From NCBI GenBank assembly GCA_021156365.1, contig JAJNDK010000002.1:248001-312000 (forward strand): a DNA stretch of 64,000 nt. Reading direction: 5' to 3'. This DNA comes from Bacteroidota bacterium. GTDB taxonomy: Bacteria > Bacteroidota > Bacteroidia > B-17B0 > Aurantibacillaceae. The notes beneath the pieces are model-generated. The model ran no database searches. It had not been told where the DNA came from and worked only from the letters and a program-made list of their open reading frames with translations. How positions within the stretch are numbered: position 1 is the stretch's first letter; each line of letters opens with the position of its first letter. Both the position numbers and the translations under genes were made by a program. Shown here in pieces: positions 35,696 to 46,000 of this stretch.

Positions 35696-37630
35696 ATGAA
35701 AAAACTCTCCGTATTTATTTTGTCGTTGTTTGCCTGCCTTACTATGAGTGCAAATCCCGGTGATACTATTCACGTTGTTACACACAATAATGTAACAGTA
35801 GTTACAAATCCCGGTATGGGAACTAATTCTTATTTCGCCTGGGGACAGTTCCCGCAGAATATTTCGGTCCGTAAGGTGTACGTGACCATGAAGTATCGCT
35901 GCCCGAGCGGTATGGCCTGTGGCGAATGGGATTACCTGGACTACCTGAAGATCCGCAGGAGAGGCGGTGTTGACAGCGCTGATAAAAACATAGAAGCGGT
36001 ACGTTTCATTACTCCGTATGGAAATAGCTTCGGAGCTACTTTTTCATTCGACTGGCACATGGATATTACAGACTATGCCACATTCCTTCATGATTCGGTA
36101 GAGATCGAATACATTCACACCGGATACGAAACCAATGTGGGCAGAGGTTGGGCAGTTACACTCGACTTCAGCATAATAGAAGGAACACCGGATGCTGATT
36201 TTTCCTCTTTCACACAGCTCATCGATGGTTCGTATTCATTTGGTAATCCTGCTGATCCGATCGAAAATCATTTGACTCCCCTGAGCTTTACCACCACAAA
36301 TGATCAGGTATTTTCTAAATTCCGCATCCTGCATACAGGACATGGCAGTGATAACAATTATTGCTCTGAGTTCTGCGACAAATGGAGAAGAGTGTACATC
36401 GATGGAAACCTCGAACATCAGCGCAACCGCTGGAGAACCTGTGGCGGGAATGCACTTTACCCACAAGGCGGAACCTGGGTATATGACCGTGGCAACTGGT
36501 GTCCCGGCAATGTAGTGTACCCTGATTTCGTTCAGAAATTTCTGCCACCTGCCACCGCGCACACCGTAGATATCGATATGCAAACGTACACAGGTTCGGG
36601 CAGTTATGGCAATGAAGTGATCAATACCCAGTTGTTCCAATTCAAAGCACCGAACCACGCAAATGATGTCGGTATCGAAGAGCTGATCCGTCCTTCCAAA
36701 ATAAAAGAATACATCCGCTACAATCCGGTGTGTAAAGACCCGGAGCTGCAAATAAAAAATCATGGCTCCAACACTGTTACATCTGTCGAGTTCAAATACG
36801 GTTTTGAAGGCACTACCCTGCAAACTCACGTATGGAATGGCTCTCTGGCTTTTGGAGATACTGCTACACTTAGCTTGCCCGGCCTGAGCTGGACCAACAC
36901 CACAAATCCTAAATTCATCAGTTATATCAGTATGGTAAACAACGCCACGGACGAATACCGTTATGACGATACGGCAAGGTCCGGTGTTATCCTTCCAATG
37001 CAATATGATACTGCTTTCGTTATTTTCTTCGCTACCAATAACACCCCGTATGAAAACATGTATACGGTGACAGATGCAAATGGAAATATCGTGCTGAGCC
37101 GTGATGGTAACAACTGTACACCCAATACTGTTTATAAAGACACCCTTCGGGTAAGCCCGGGCTGCTATAAATTCAAAATAACAGATGCCGGAGGAGATGG
37201 TTTATCATGGTGGGCCAATACCTCGCAGGGCAATGGGATTCTTCGTTTCAAAAAGATCGGTACTCCGGCAGCGGTGTTCATTAAAACAGTAGGGGCCGAT
37301 TTCGGAAGTTTCTATGAAGAACACATGGTGCTGCGTATCCCGACAACAGTGGGCGTAGAAGAAAGCACAACTATGGTAGATGAAATGATAGTGTACCCAA
37401 ACCCTTCGGAAGGAAAATTCTTCGCAGAGATCAATGCGCTTGCAAAACCAGGTCATGAGATCATTACCGTAAGTGATATCCTCGGTAAAGAAATTTACCG
37501 GAGCACGATAAACTCTTCCGTGCAGAACCTTGTAACCATTGACCTCTCAGCATTTGACAATGGAGCTTATTTTGTTAAATACAATTCAGGAGGAAAAGAA
37601 ACCGTGAAAAAAATCGTGATAAGCAAATAA
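35696..37630 (+). CDS. Secreted PNGase F-like glycopeptidase with T9SS sorting domain
   Basis: 644 residues. Signal peptide KKLSVFILSLFACLTMSA. The two jelly-roll domains of peptide-N-glycosidase F are visible: the N-domain with CGEWDYLDYLKI, whose Asp79 sits where the family has its catalytic aspartate, and the C-domain with HTGHGSDN followed by CSEFC, whose Glu225 matches a second conserved acid. PNGase F cleaves the amide bond between asparagine and N-linked glycans. A further beta-sandwich region (about 350-550) and a type A T9SS sorting domain (VYPNPSEGKFFAE, end KKIVISK) follow. It is predicted to be released or surface-bound and to strip glycans from eukaryotic glycoproteins. Activity is not proven by sequence alone. 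Confidence 0.85.
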   Translation: MKKLSVFILSLFACLTMSANPGDTIHVVTHNNVTVVTNPGMGTNSYFAWGQFPQNISVRKVYVTMKYRCPSGMACGEWDYLDYLKIRRRGGVDSADKNIEAVRFITPYGNSFGATFSFDWHMDITDYATFLHDSVEIEYIHTGYETNVGRGWAVTLDFSIIEGTPDADFSSFTQLIDGSYSFGNPADPIENHLTPLSFTTTNDQVFSKFRILHTGHGSDNNYCSEFCDKWRRVYIDGNLEHQRNRWRTCGGNALYPQGGTWVYDRGNWCPGNVVYPDFVQKFLPPATAHTVDIDMQTYTGSGSYGNEVINTQLFQFKAPNHANDVGIEELIRPSKIKEYIRYNPVCKDPELQIKNHGSNTVTSVEFKYGFEGTTLQTHVWNGSLAFGDTATLSLPGLSWTNTTNPKFISYISMVNNATDEYRYDDTARSGVILPMQYDTAFVIFFATNNTPYENMYTVTDANGNIVLSRDGNNCTPNTVYKDTLRVSPGCYKFKITDAGGDGLSWWANTSQGNGILRFKKIGTPAAVFIKTVGADFGSFYEEHMVLRIPTTVGVEESTTMVDEMIVYPNPSEGKFFAEINALAKPGHEIITVSDILGKEIYRSTINSSVQNLVTIDLSAFDNGAYFVKYNSGGKETVKKIVISK

Positions 37631-37646
37631 GCAATCGCATTATATC

Positions 37647-37682
37647 AAAAGCGCCCTGGCAGATTCTCGTCAGGGCGCTTTT
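37647..37682. terminator. Bidirectional terminator between PNGase F-like and GH3 genes
   Basis: Twelve-base stem AAAAGCGCCCTG with a 12-base loop and its exact complement, followed by T on the plus strand and by T on the minus strand. It serves both convergent genes. Confidence 0.88.
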
Positions 37683-39194
37683 TTATTTCAGGAGACCAAG
37701 GATCTCATTTACATATTTCCGCTCATTGAACAGGCGCGGAACTTTGTGTTGTCCTCCTAACTTATTCTTGCTTCTCATCCATTGCATAAAGGTGCCGGAG
37801 GGCAGCGCTTTTACGATTGGCAGTTTCAAAATATAATTATTGAAACGTTTGGCTTCATAATCCGAGTTCACCTGTTGCAATGCCTTATCCAGAACATCTG
37901 TAAAGTATTCAAGATTGTTCGGTTCCTTCTCAAATTCGATCAGCCACTCATGAGCTCCACTCGTTTCTGTCATAAAAACAGGAGCTGCCGTGTAATCCGT
38001 GATCTGTGCATGTGTTTTCCCGCAGGCAATGCGCAAAGCCTGTTCAGCATTGTGGATCATCAGCTCTTCTCCGAACACATTGATGTTATGCTTGGTACGC
38101 CCCACTATCACAAAACGGTAGGGATTTATGCCGGTGAACTTAATGGTGTCTCCTAACTGGTATCTCCACAAACCTGCCGTAGTGGTAATAACCATGGAAT
38201 ACACTACCCCGATAGTGATCTCTGACAGGTTATACACACGCGGATTTTCTTTTTCAATATCCTCAACGGGAATAAATTCGTAATAGATACCGTAATCCAG
38301 CATCAGTAATAATTCCTTTACCTCTTTCTGATCCTGGATCCCAAAAAATCCTTCAGACGCATTGTATAGCTCAAGGTAAGAGATCTGCTCATTGTCCAGC
38401 AAAGACCTGAACTGTTCGGCATACGGAGTAAAGCTTACGCCACCGTGAAAATACACTTCAAGGTTGGGCCATACTTCTCTGATCGAAGCTACTTTTTTTT
38501 CCTTCAGGATCTCGCGCAGCAATACCAGCATCCAGCTCGGCACTCCTGCAAGGCTTGTTACATTGGCATTTTTTGTGGTGTCCACCAACTGCTTCAGCTT
38601 CTCTTCCCAATTGCTCATCAGCGCAATATTGATGTCCGGCGCCCTGAAATATTCGGCCCAGATCGGCAGGTTCTGTATCACGATAGCACTCACATCGCCA
38701 TGATACGATTCGTGGTCCCCGAAATAATCGGTTTGATGGCTGCCACCGAGCGCAAGATTTTTTCCGGTGAATAAATTCGTTTCCGGGTTGTTCACACAAT
38801 GGATGGTGACCATATCCCTTCCGCCATTGTAGTGGCATCCATCCAGGCTTTCGGGGCTTACCGGGATAAACTTGCTTTTATCAGAAGTAGTGCCACTCGA
38901 TTTGGCAAACCACTTTATTTCTTCGTTCCATAACAGTCCCTGCTCGCCCCGGCGTATCCGTTCGATATAGGGTTTTAATGTTTCATAATCCTGTAAGGGG
39001 ATATTCCTTTTAAACTGCTCGTAGTTCCCGATACCGGAAAAATCATATTTTTTCCCGAATTCCGTTTCAGCACCGTTTTTTAGTAGACGCCGTAACCATT
39101 CTTCCTGCACATCATGCGGATACTTCATGAACAGGTCGATCTGGTGCATACGCTTTTTCATCAGCCAGGCGGCTATGGAATTTATGATCGGCAT
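37683..39194 (-). CDS. GH3-family acyl-adenylate/amido synthetase
   Basis: 503 residues, GH3 superfamily (named from plant auxin-responsive enzymes), part of the ANL adenylating fold. The phosphate loop is SSGTTSDKSKFIP; ELYNASEGFFG and LWRYQLGDTIKF are the second and third ATP/AMP motifs. Such proteins adenylate a carboxylic acid and conjugate it to an amino acid; bacterial substrates are unknown. It lies six bases behind tadA and is probably transcribed with it. Confidence 0.9.
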   Translation of the reverse strand: MPIINSIAAWLMKKRMHQIDLFMKYPHDVQEEWLRRLLKNGAETEFGKKYDFSGIGNYEQFKRNIPLQDYETLKPYIERIRRGEQGLLWNEEIKWFAKSSGTTSDKSKFIPVSPESLDGCHYNGGRDMVTIHCVNNPETNLFTGKNLALGGSHQTDYFGDHESYHGDVSAIVIQNLPIWAEYFRAPDINIALMSNWEEKLKQLVDTTKNANVTSLAGVPSWMLVLLREILKEKKVASIREVWPNLEVYFHGGVSFTPYAEQFRSLLDNEQISYLELYNASEGFFGIQDQKEVKELLLMLDYGIYYEFIPVEDIEKENPRVYNLSEITIGVVYSMVITTTAGLWRYQLGDTIKFTGINPYRFVIVGRTKHNINVFGEELMIHNAEQALRIACGKTHAQITDYTAAPVFMTETSGAHEWLIEFEKEPNNLEYFTDVLDKALQQVNSDYEAKRFNNYILKLPIVKALPSGTFMQWMRSKNKLGGQHKVPRLFNERKYVNEILGLLK

Positions 39195-39200
39195 GTCCTG

Positions 39201-39644
39201 TTAATTTCGTTTGTTTTTAAAAAATGTCTTCATCAGTTCCGAGCACTCATTTTCCAGGATGCCTGTTACGATCGTTGTTTTGGGATGCAACATAGGGCTT
39301 CCGTTTTTGGAAAAGCCCCTCTTTTCATCACTGGCTCCGTATACTATTCTCGAGATCTGGCTCCAGTACAAGGCGCCTGCACACATCGGGCAGGGCTCTA
39401 TCGTAACATAAAGTATACAATCGCTTAAATATTTACCGCCAATATGGTTAGCAGCAGCCGTAATAGCCTGCATTTCAGCATGTGCAGTCACATCGATCAG
39501 CAATTCCGTGAGGTTGTGAGCCCTTGCAATTACCCTGTTTTCGCTCACGATCACCGCTCCCACCGGAACTTCATCCAGGTCGAAGGCTTTTTTTGCTTCC
39601 TTTAAAGCTTCCTTCATAAAATATTCATCCGAAAATGGCTCCAT
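39201..39644 (-). CDS. tadA: tRNA-specific adenosine deaminase TadA
   Basis: 147 residues from ATG at 39644. The longer frame to 39797 would place 51 extra residues across the divergent promoter region and is rejected. TadA deaminates the wobble adenosine of tRNA-Arg(ACG) to inosine. Zinc and catalytic residues: His55 and Glu57 in TAHAEMQAI, Cys85 and Cys88 in PCPMCAGAL. A -7 box lies only five bases upstream, so the mRNA may be leaderless. The GH3 gene follows. Confidence 0.96.
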   Translation of the reverse strand: MEPFSDEYFMKEALKEAKKAFDLDEVPVGAVIVSENRVIARAHNLTELLIDVTAHAEMQAITAAANHIGGKYLSDCILYVTIEPCPMCAGALYWSQISRIVYGASDEKRGFSKNGSPMLHPKTTIVTGILENECSELMKTFFKNKRN

Positions 39645-39649
39645 TCTCA

Positions 39650-39657
39650 CAAAAATA
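39650..39657 (-). promoter_or_regulatory. Predicted -7 box for tadA-GH3
   Basis: TATTTTTG on the minus strand, with only five bases between box and ATG at 39644. It lies 32 bases from the divergent box at 39690. Confidence 0.5.
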
Positions 39658-39689
39658 AGATAAAGCCCTAACAAATTCAGGTTTTCGGT

Positions 39690-39697
39690 TAATTTTG
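39690..39697 (+). promoter_or_regulatory. Predicted -7 box for the AsmA-like gene
   Basis: TAATTTTG, eight bases before the ATG at 39706. The box covers the possible GTG start at 39697, which supports the ATG. Confidence 0.5.
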
Positions 39698-39705
39698 TGT
39701 CGGAG

Positions 39706-42700
39706 ATGGAAAAAGCAAAGAAACCCCTTTGGAAGAAAATACTAAACGTATTTTTATGGATCACCCTGGTGCCGGTGGTTTTGCTTGTTGTTATCATTGG
39801 CCTGCTCTACTATAACCAGGGCGCACTTGTTCAGCAGGGCTTGTCAATGGCGAATGAAAGCTTTAAAGGAAAGCTGACCGTCAAAGAAAGCGATATTTTT
39901 CCCTTCCGTAACTTCCCGAACATGTCCATTGATTTGCAGCACGTGCGCATCTATGAAGACAAGCTATCGGATTCCAAGCCTATTGTAGACATCGATCACC
40001 TTTTTGTTGATTTTGATGCAATGAAGATCCTGAAGGGGAAGTACCGCATCAATACGATAGAAGCCAATGGCGGAAGTTTATACATTGTGCAGGACACTAC
40101 AGGTAATTTCAATATCACCAAAGCTTTCGAATCTACAGGAGCTGAAGTTGCCCCGGAGGATACTTCTGCTTTTAAGCTGAACCTGAAAAAGATCAAACTT
40201 AAGAACATTAAAATTACCAAGATCAACGAAAGTAATAAGATCAAAATAAACGGGAAGTTTGATGAAGTAAATGCCTCTTTCCGGATAGGCACCAAAAGTG
40301 TTACTGCTTCTGTGGATGGCAAGTTCGTGCTGACGGTGATCAAAGACAAGGACACTACGTTTGTGCGCGATAAAAACTTTGACATCAATGCATCCATCCG
40401 CTATTCCAACAAATACGAGATGCTTACCATCAACAAATCAGTGATCAAGCTGGAAGATGTGCCTTTTGGGATGGAGGGCAGGATCCTGATGAAGGATGAT
40501 GTGTATATGGATATGAAATTCAACGGTGAAAAATCCGATTTCAATCTGTTGTTTGCTTTCCTGCCTGCTGATCTTGCAAAATACATGAAACGTTACCAGA
40601 GTAAAGGCCTGCTTTATTTTGATGCGACCATAAAAGGCATGGTATCCCGCGGGCAGCAGCCGCAGATCCTTGCTGATTTTGGCTGCAAGAACGGCTTTTT
40701 CAAAAACTCGAATTACAACCGTAAGCTGGAAAGTCTTGCCTTTACCGGTTATTTTACCAACGGTGCCAAGCGGAACATCACTACTTTCGAAGTCGGGCTA
40801 TTGGATGTATTCGCCTTGCCCGAGCAGGGAGATGTGCATGGGAACATCGTTGTGCGGAATTTTGAGGACCCTACGGTAAACATGGATGTGAGCACGGATT
40901 TTGACCTTCAATACCTCGCGCAGTTCCTCCAGTTGCCCGAGCTGAAAGACATGAGTGGTCAGGTAAAGCTCAAGGTCCATTATGATGAGCTGGTGGACAT
41001 TGCCATGCCTAAAACCACATTTGCAAAACTGAAACAGGGTGTGGATAGTGAATTAAAGATCAAAAATCTTGCCTTCAAATTGCCGAAGTATCCGCATATG
41101 ATCAAAAACCTGAACCTTTCTGCGGAAATGAAGAAAAAAGCATTGAACATCGAATACTGCACCGCTAATGTAGGCAGCTCCGATATTTCACTGAAAGGTA
41201 CCATCAGCAATCTTCCCGACCTGCTGCACCTTACCAAAAAACAGGTGGATGTTGTCATTTCTCTTGCTTCTAAAAACCTCAACCTGAAAGAGCTGACCAC
41301 TTTCGATACTACAAAAATGCAGCCTATTGATGAACAGCTAACGAACTTCAATACAACTATCCGGATCCATACATCGGCGAAACGTATTCTCGACACCACT
41401 ACAAAAATCCCGTTAGGGGATTTTGCAATCAATAATTTCAATGTGAAACTGCAGCACTACAAACACCCGCTCACAAATTTCAATATTGTTGTGTATGTTG
41501 ACAGCAACAAAGTCACGCTGCAGCAATTCAGCGGGCAGGTAAACAAAACCGATCTGAACCTGACCGGCTCCTTCAAAAACTACGCGATCTGGTTCAATGA
41601 TGTAACGAAAGGAACATCGGAGCTTGAATACAAACTGGTATCCGGTACGATGGGCCTGCGGAATCTTTTCAAATACAAAGGCGTTAATTACGTTCCGGAA
41701 GATCTGCAGCGTGAACGCATAAAAGGCCTGACACTTGAAGGCAATGCAAAGATCACCTACGACAAGGAGTTCAAATCGATGGAAATAAAACTGGTGAATG
41801 CGGAAGGACAATTGCGTATGCATCCCCTGAAGCTGGAACAGATCAATGGAGAGATCAAATATAGCGACAACCGGATCCGCCTCAAGAAATTAACCGGTAA
41901 AATGGGCGACAATGATTTCAGCATCAGCCTCGCTTATTTCCTTGGTAATATAGAGGAAGCCAAGAAAGACAATCGTTTCACACTCCGGTCGAAACATTTG
42001 AACCTGAATGAGATTCTGAATTTCAACGAGGTGAAACGCAGCAGAAGAGACAGCTTAAAAATGGCCGATGCTACGCAGCACGATTCGGTATTCAATGTAT
42101 TCAGCCTGCCATTCAGCAATATGAAGATCAAACTGGAGATCGGTGAACTGATCTATAAAGAGCTGGAGATAAAAAAGATAAAAGCCCGCATGCGCATGCA
42201 GAAAAATCATATGTTCATTATCGATACACTTGGAATGGATATTGCAGACGGACACATCGATATGGACAGCTCATTCTTCGATGGAAGCAACAAGGAGAAG
42301 ATCTTTTTTAAACCGAGAGTGGTTTTCAAAAAAGTAGACCTGAGCAAATTATTTCTGAAATTCGATAATTTCGGACAAACCTACCTGGTCAGTGATAATA
42401 TCACCGGTATTCTAACGGGTAAGCTCACGGGCAAGATCCGCATGCATGCCGATATGATCCCTATCATTGAAACATCGAGGATAAAATTGAAAAGCATTGT
42501 CACCAATGGCTCTCTCAACAACTACGGTCCGATGAGCCTGCTGGCAGATTATTTCAAAGACAAGAACCTGAAATATGTGCGCTTTGATACCCTCGTGAAT
42601 ACCTTCTCCCTGAAAAAAGGCGTGTTGGAGATCCCGAACATGCGCATCAATTCTTCCCTTGGTTTTATCGAGTTTGAAGGAAAACAAGCCATTACCACCG

Positions 42701-42912
42701 AAAAAATGGAAATGGATTACCAGGTGAAGGTCCCGATGAAAATGGTGACCGATGTGGGTTTCAAATACCTTTTCAACCGCAAGAAAGAAGAAGTCGATTC
42801 CATGCAGGTCGACGATATTATTGTACGTGATGAAAATAAAAAGATGAAATTCATCAACGTAAATATCAAAGGAAATACGGACGACTTCAAGATCAGTCTT
42901 AAAAAGAAGTAA
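39706..42912 (+). CDS. AsmA-like (TamB/AsmA superfamily) lipid-transfer-type protein
   Basis: 1068 residues from ATG at 39706. A cytoplasmic basic start (EKAKKPLWKKI) and one membrane helix (about 15-38, FLWITLVPVVLLVVIIGLLYY) anchor it in the inner membrane. The periplasmic part has an AsmA N-terminal domain (SFKGKLTVKESDIFPFRNFP, IRINTIEANGG-like) and a long series of beta strands ending in an AsmA-type C-terminal region (MRINSSLGFIEFEGKQ). Family members form a grooved beta-taco bridge that carries phospholipids to the outer membrane. Partner genes are not adjacent. Confidence 0.88.
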   Translation: MEKAKKPLWKKILNVFLWITLVPVVLLVVIIGLLYYNQGALVQQGLSMANESFKGKLTVKESDIFPFRNFPNMSIDLQHVRIYEDKLSDSKPIVDIDHLFVDFDAMKILKGKYRINTIEANGGSLYIVQDTTGNFNITKAFESTGAEVAPEDTSAFKLNLKKIKLKNIKITKINESNKIKINGKFDEVNASFRIGTKSVTASVDGKFVLTVIKDKDTTFVRDKNFDINASIRYSNKYEMLTINKSVIKLEDVPFGMEGRILMKDDVYMDMKFNGEKSDFNLLFAFLPADLAKYMKRYQSKGLLYFDATIKGMVSRGQQPQILADFGCKNGFFKNSNYNRKLESLAFTGYFTNGAKRNITTFEVGLLDVFALPEQGDVHGNIVVRNFEDPTVNMDVSTDFDLQYLAQFLQLPELKDMSGQVKLKVHYDELVDIAMPKTTFAKLKQGVDSELKIKNLAFKLPKYPHMIKNLNLSAEMKKKALNIEYCTANVGSSDISLKGTISNLPDLLHLTKKQVDVVISLASKNLNLKELTTFDTTKMQPIDEQLTNFNTTIRIHTSAKRILDTTTKIPLGDFAINNFNVKLQHYKHPLTNFNIVVYVDSNKVTLQQFSGQVNKTDLNLTGSFKNYAIWFNDVTKGTSELEYKLVSGTMGLRNLFKYKGVNYVPEDLQRERIKGLTLEGNAKITYDKEFKSMEIKLVNAEGQLRMHPLKLEQINGEIKYSDNRIRLKKLTGKMGDNDFSISLAYFLGNIEEAKKDNRFTLRSKHLNLNEILNFNEVKRSRRDSLKMADATQHDSVFNVFSLPFSNMKIKLEIGELIYKELEIKKIKARMRMQKNHMFIIDTLGMDIADGHIDMDSSFFDGSNKEKIFFKPRVVFKKVDLSKLFLKFDNFGQTYLVSDNITGILTGKLTGKIRMHADMIPIIETSRIKLKSIVTNGSLNNYGPMSLLADYFKDKNLKYVRFDTLVNTFSLKKGVLEIPNMRINSSLGFIEFEGKQAITTEKMEMDYQVKVPMKMVTDVGFKYLFNRKKEEVDSMQVDDIIVRDENKKMKFINVNIKGNTDDFKISLKKK

Positions 42913-43034
42913 TTCTCTTTGCTTCTTACTCATTGAAATTCAGTAAGATATAGAATTTTCCATGTTTTCCATGTGGAATCGAAAGCTCCTGCACATCTAA
43001 ATACTAAAGATCGATACAACAAACACACTATATC

Positions 43035-46000
43035 ATGCAGACATCTACAATCAAAACAACTCTAAAGATCAGCGCAGTAACAGTTATTGCGGGAGCTTTG
43101 TTAGCCTGGGCCACTCCATCACGTTATTTTCAACAGGCATTGGAGAATGAGTTCATTAAAGGCCTGAAGAAAAAAGTAAACGCCTATAATGAAGAATTCC
43201 CTGAAGACAGGATATATCTCCAACTGGACAAACCCATGTACGAGCCGGGTGAAACGATCTGGTTTTCCGCTCACGTGCTCAATTCGAAAAATATGCTCGC
43301 TTCGGACAAAAGCGATATCCTGCATGTGGAATTCATCAGTCCGAAAGGAACGATCGAAAGAACCGTTAAGCTTATTACGAAGAATGGCAAAACCTTTGGT
43401 GATTTCGAGCTGGGCAAAGAAGCATTAGGAGGCATGTACAAAGTGCGGGCGTATACCAACTGGATGAAGAACGGAGGTCCGGAGAATGTATTTGAAAAAG
43501 AGATACAGGTGCAGGATGTTGTATTGCCTGCATTAAAAATGAAGCTGAATTTCGAGAAAAAAGCATTCGGTGCCGGCGATGAAGTGATCGCTAAATTAGT
43601 GCTGAATACCAATGAGAACAAAGCGCTGGCCGATCATAAAATAAAGATCGTCGCCAATATCAACGGACAGAAGATCATTGAAAAAACGGATGTCACAGAC
43701 GAAGAAGGGATACAGTTCATCAAGTTCAATTTGCCCAAAGAGCTGGCAAGCAATGATGGTTTGCTGAATATAATGATCGACTACAATGGCAGTACCGAAA
43801 GCATCTCCCGTTCCATACCGATCGTATTGAACAAAATAGACCTTGCACTTTTGCCGGAAGGCGGCGACCTTGTAGCCGGTCTTCAAAGTAATGTAGCGAT
43901 CAAAGCGATGAACGAATTTGGCAAACCTGCCGATGTGGAAGGGATCGTATTAAACTCAAAAGGCACACAGGTCAGCTCCTTTTCCAGCTACCACGATGGA
44001 ATGGGCGCATTTAGCTTTACACCGCTTGCCAGCGAAAATTATACGGTAAAGATCACGAAACCCGAAGGAATCATTGAAGTGTACAAAATGCCGGAAGCTT
44101 TGGTAAGAGGATATGTACTGAATACCGACAACAGCAAACCGGGCGAGATCAAAACCATTATCCGTACTACAGAAACCGAACAATTATCACTGATCGCACA
44201 GGTACGTGGCCAGATCTATTATTCAACAGCTATAGATGCGAAGAAAGGTGTGAACGAATTGGTGTTTTCTACCGAAACATTTCCTGCCGGTGTTGTACAA
44301 ATTACTTTATTTGATGCAAAAGGTATAGAACGCGCAGAGCGATTGGCTTTCGCGAACAGCTCCAAACAATTGCAGGTATCCATCGAAACAGATAAAAACA
44401 ACTACCTGCCCCGCGAAAAAGTAAAAATGACTGTAAGTGTGAAAGACGAAAAAGGCATGCCGGCACCGGCCAACCTTTCACTTGCCGTAGTGAATGATCA
44501 GTTCCTTTCTTTTGCAGATGATAAGTCCGGAAACATCGTGTCGCAGTTGTTATTACAACAAGACCTGAATGCAAAAGTAGAAGAGCCTGCTTTTTATTTC
44601 GACAAAAAAGAAGAGAAAGCAGAAAAAGCGCTGGATTACTTACTGATGACATCCGGCTGGAGACGTTTTACCTGGGATCAGATCCGGACCGAAGAAAAAC
44701 CGGTTCTCACCTACAAAAATGAAAAAGCACTGGTGGAAGGCATAGTATTGGATGCCACTACTTCGAAACCGATCGCAAAAGCAAAAGTAAAAGTAGGTTC
44801 TGTAGGAGAAGAAGTGGAAACAGATGCAAACGGAAAATTCAGTTTCAAAAAAATAATGCTCACTTCGGCTGTAACGCTTAATTATACTGCCGTAGGATAC
44901 GCGCAGCAATCAGTACCCGTGTATGAATATAAACAGGACATGCAGGTATATATGTATAAACCCGTTGTATATCCCACGTATACCTATGCAACCGGAACTG
45001 CCGTTAATAAGCCCGCAACAAAAGGTAAGAACAGAGCAAAAGCAGATAAAGTAGCAGAGAATGAGGTGCCTGAAGATGCCATGGGCGCTATGGATATTGA
45101 ATTGGAAGAAGTAGCCATCGTCGAAAAGAAAGAGCGTGTAGTTATGGAAATGAAGAAAGTGGAAGCGGGGAAAAAGAATAAGAAGGAACCGGTTGCACAA
45201 AAAGACCTGAATCAGGTACTACTGGAGCCGGCAATTGCAAATGGAACCCCTGTCCAGTTAAATGCAAATATTGCTGCAGGGCAGGCTTTTCAATGGCATG
45301 TGGCGAACGGAGGACTTGCAGCCGGTGAAGTAATGCCACAACAGGCTGTTGCCTATACAAGAGGTCGCGAGTTTTATGCGCCCAAATATACAGGTGATGA
45401 AAATGTGGAAACACGGACTGATTTCAGAAATACGGTTTATTGGAATGCAAATGTCGCTGTCGATCACACCGGGAAGAAAACAATGGAATTTTACATGTCG
45501 GACGATGTTTCTTCTTTCCGTGCAACTGCCGAAGGTATCAGTGCTGAAGGAACGATCGGTCGTGGTGATAAAACATTTTTCACACAGCTGCCTTTTGCCA
45601 TGAATACCAAAATTCCGGTGGAAGTAGCAACGGAAGATCTCGTATCTATTCCTTTAACATTGACCAACAATACTGATAAGCCATTAGGCGGAAAACTAAG
45701 CGTGCTTGCTCCTGAGGCATTGCAAGCCGTGCAGCCAACACCGGAAATCCAGACCATCATGCCCGGAAAAGCAAAAACCATTTTCCTCGACTACAGAGTA
45801 TCGGACAAAGTGGGCACTGGCGACTTCACAATTACATTCAAAGCATGTGGCCTTGGCGATGCCTTCACACAAAAGATCCGTGTGATGTCGAAGGGTTTCC
45901 CTGCAGCAGTTTCTTTCTCTGCACAGGAAATAGAACAGGAATACAATTTCTCTGTACGCAATGTTGTGCGTGGCTCTATGAAAGCAACGGTTACGGCATT

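Noticed and set aside
36236-37003. Open frame of 255 codons on the minus strand
   Set aside because: Antisense to the PNGase F-like gene; composition is that of a shadow frame and no motif is present.
39645-39797. Longer tadA start adding 51 residues
   Set aside because: The extension covers both divergent -7 boxes and has no similarity to deaminases.
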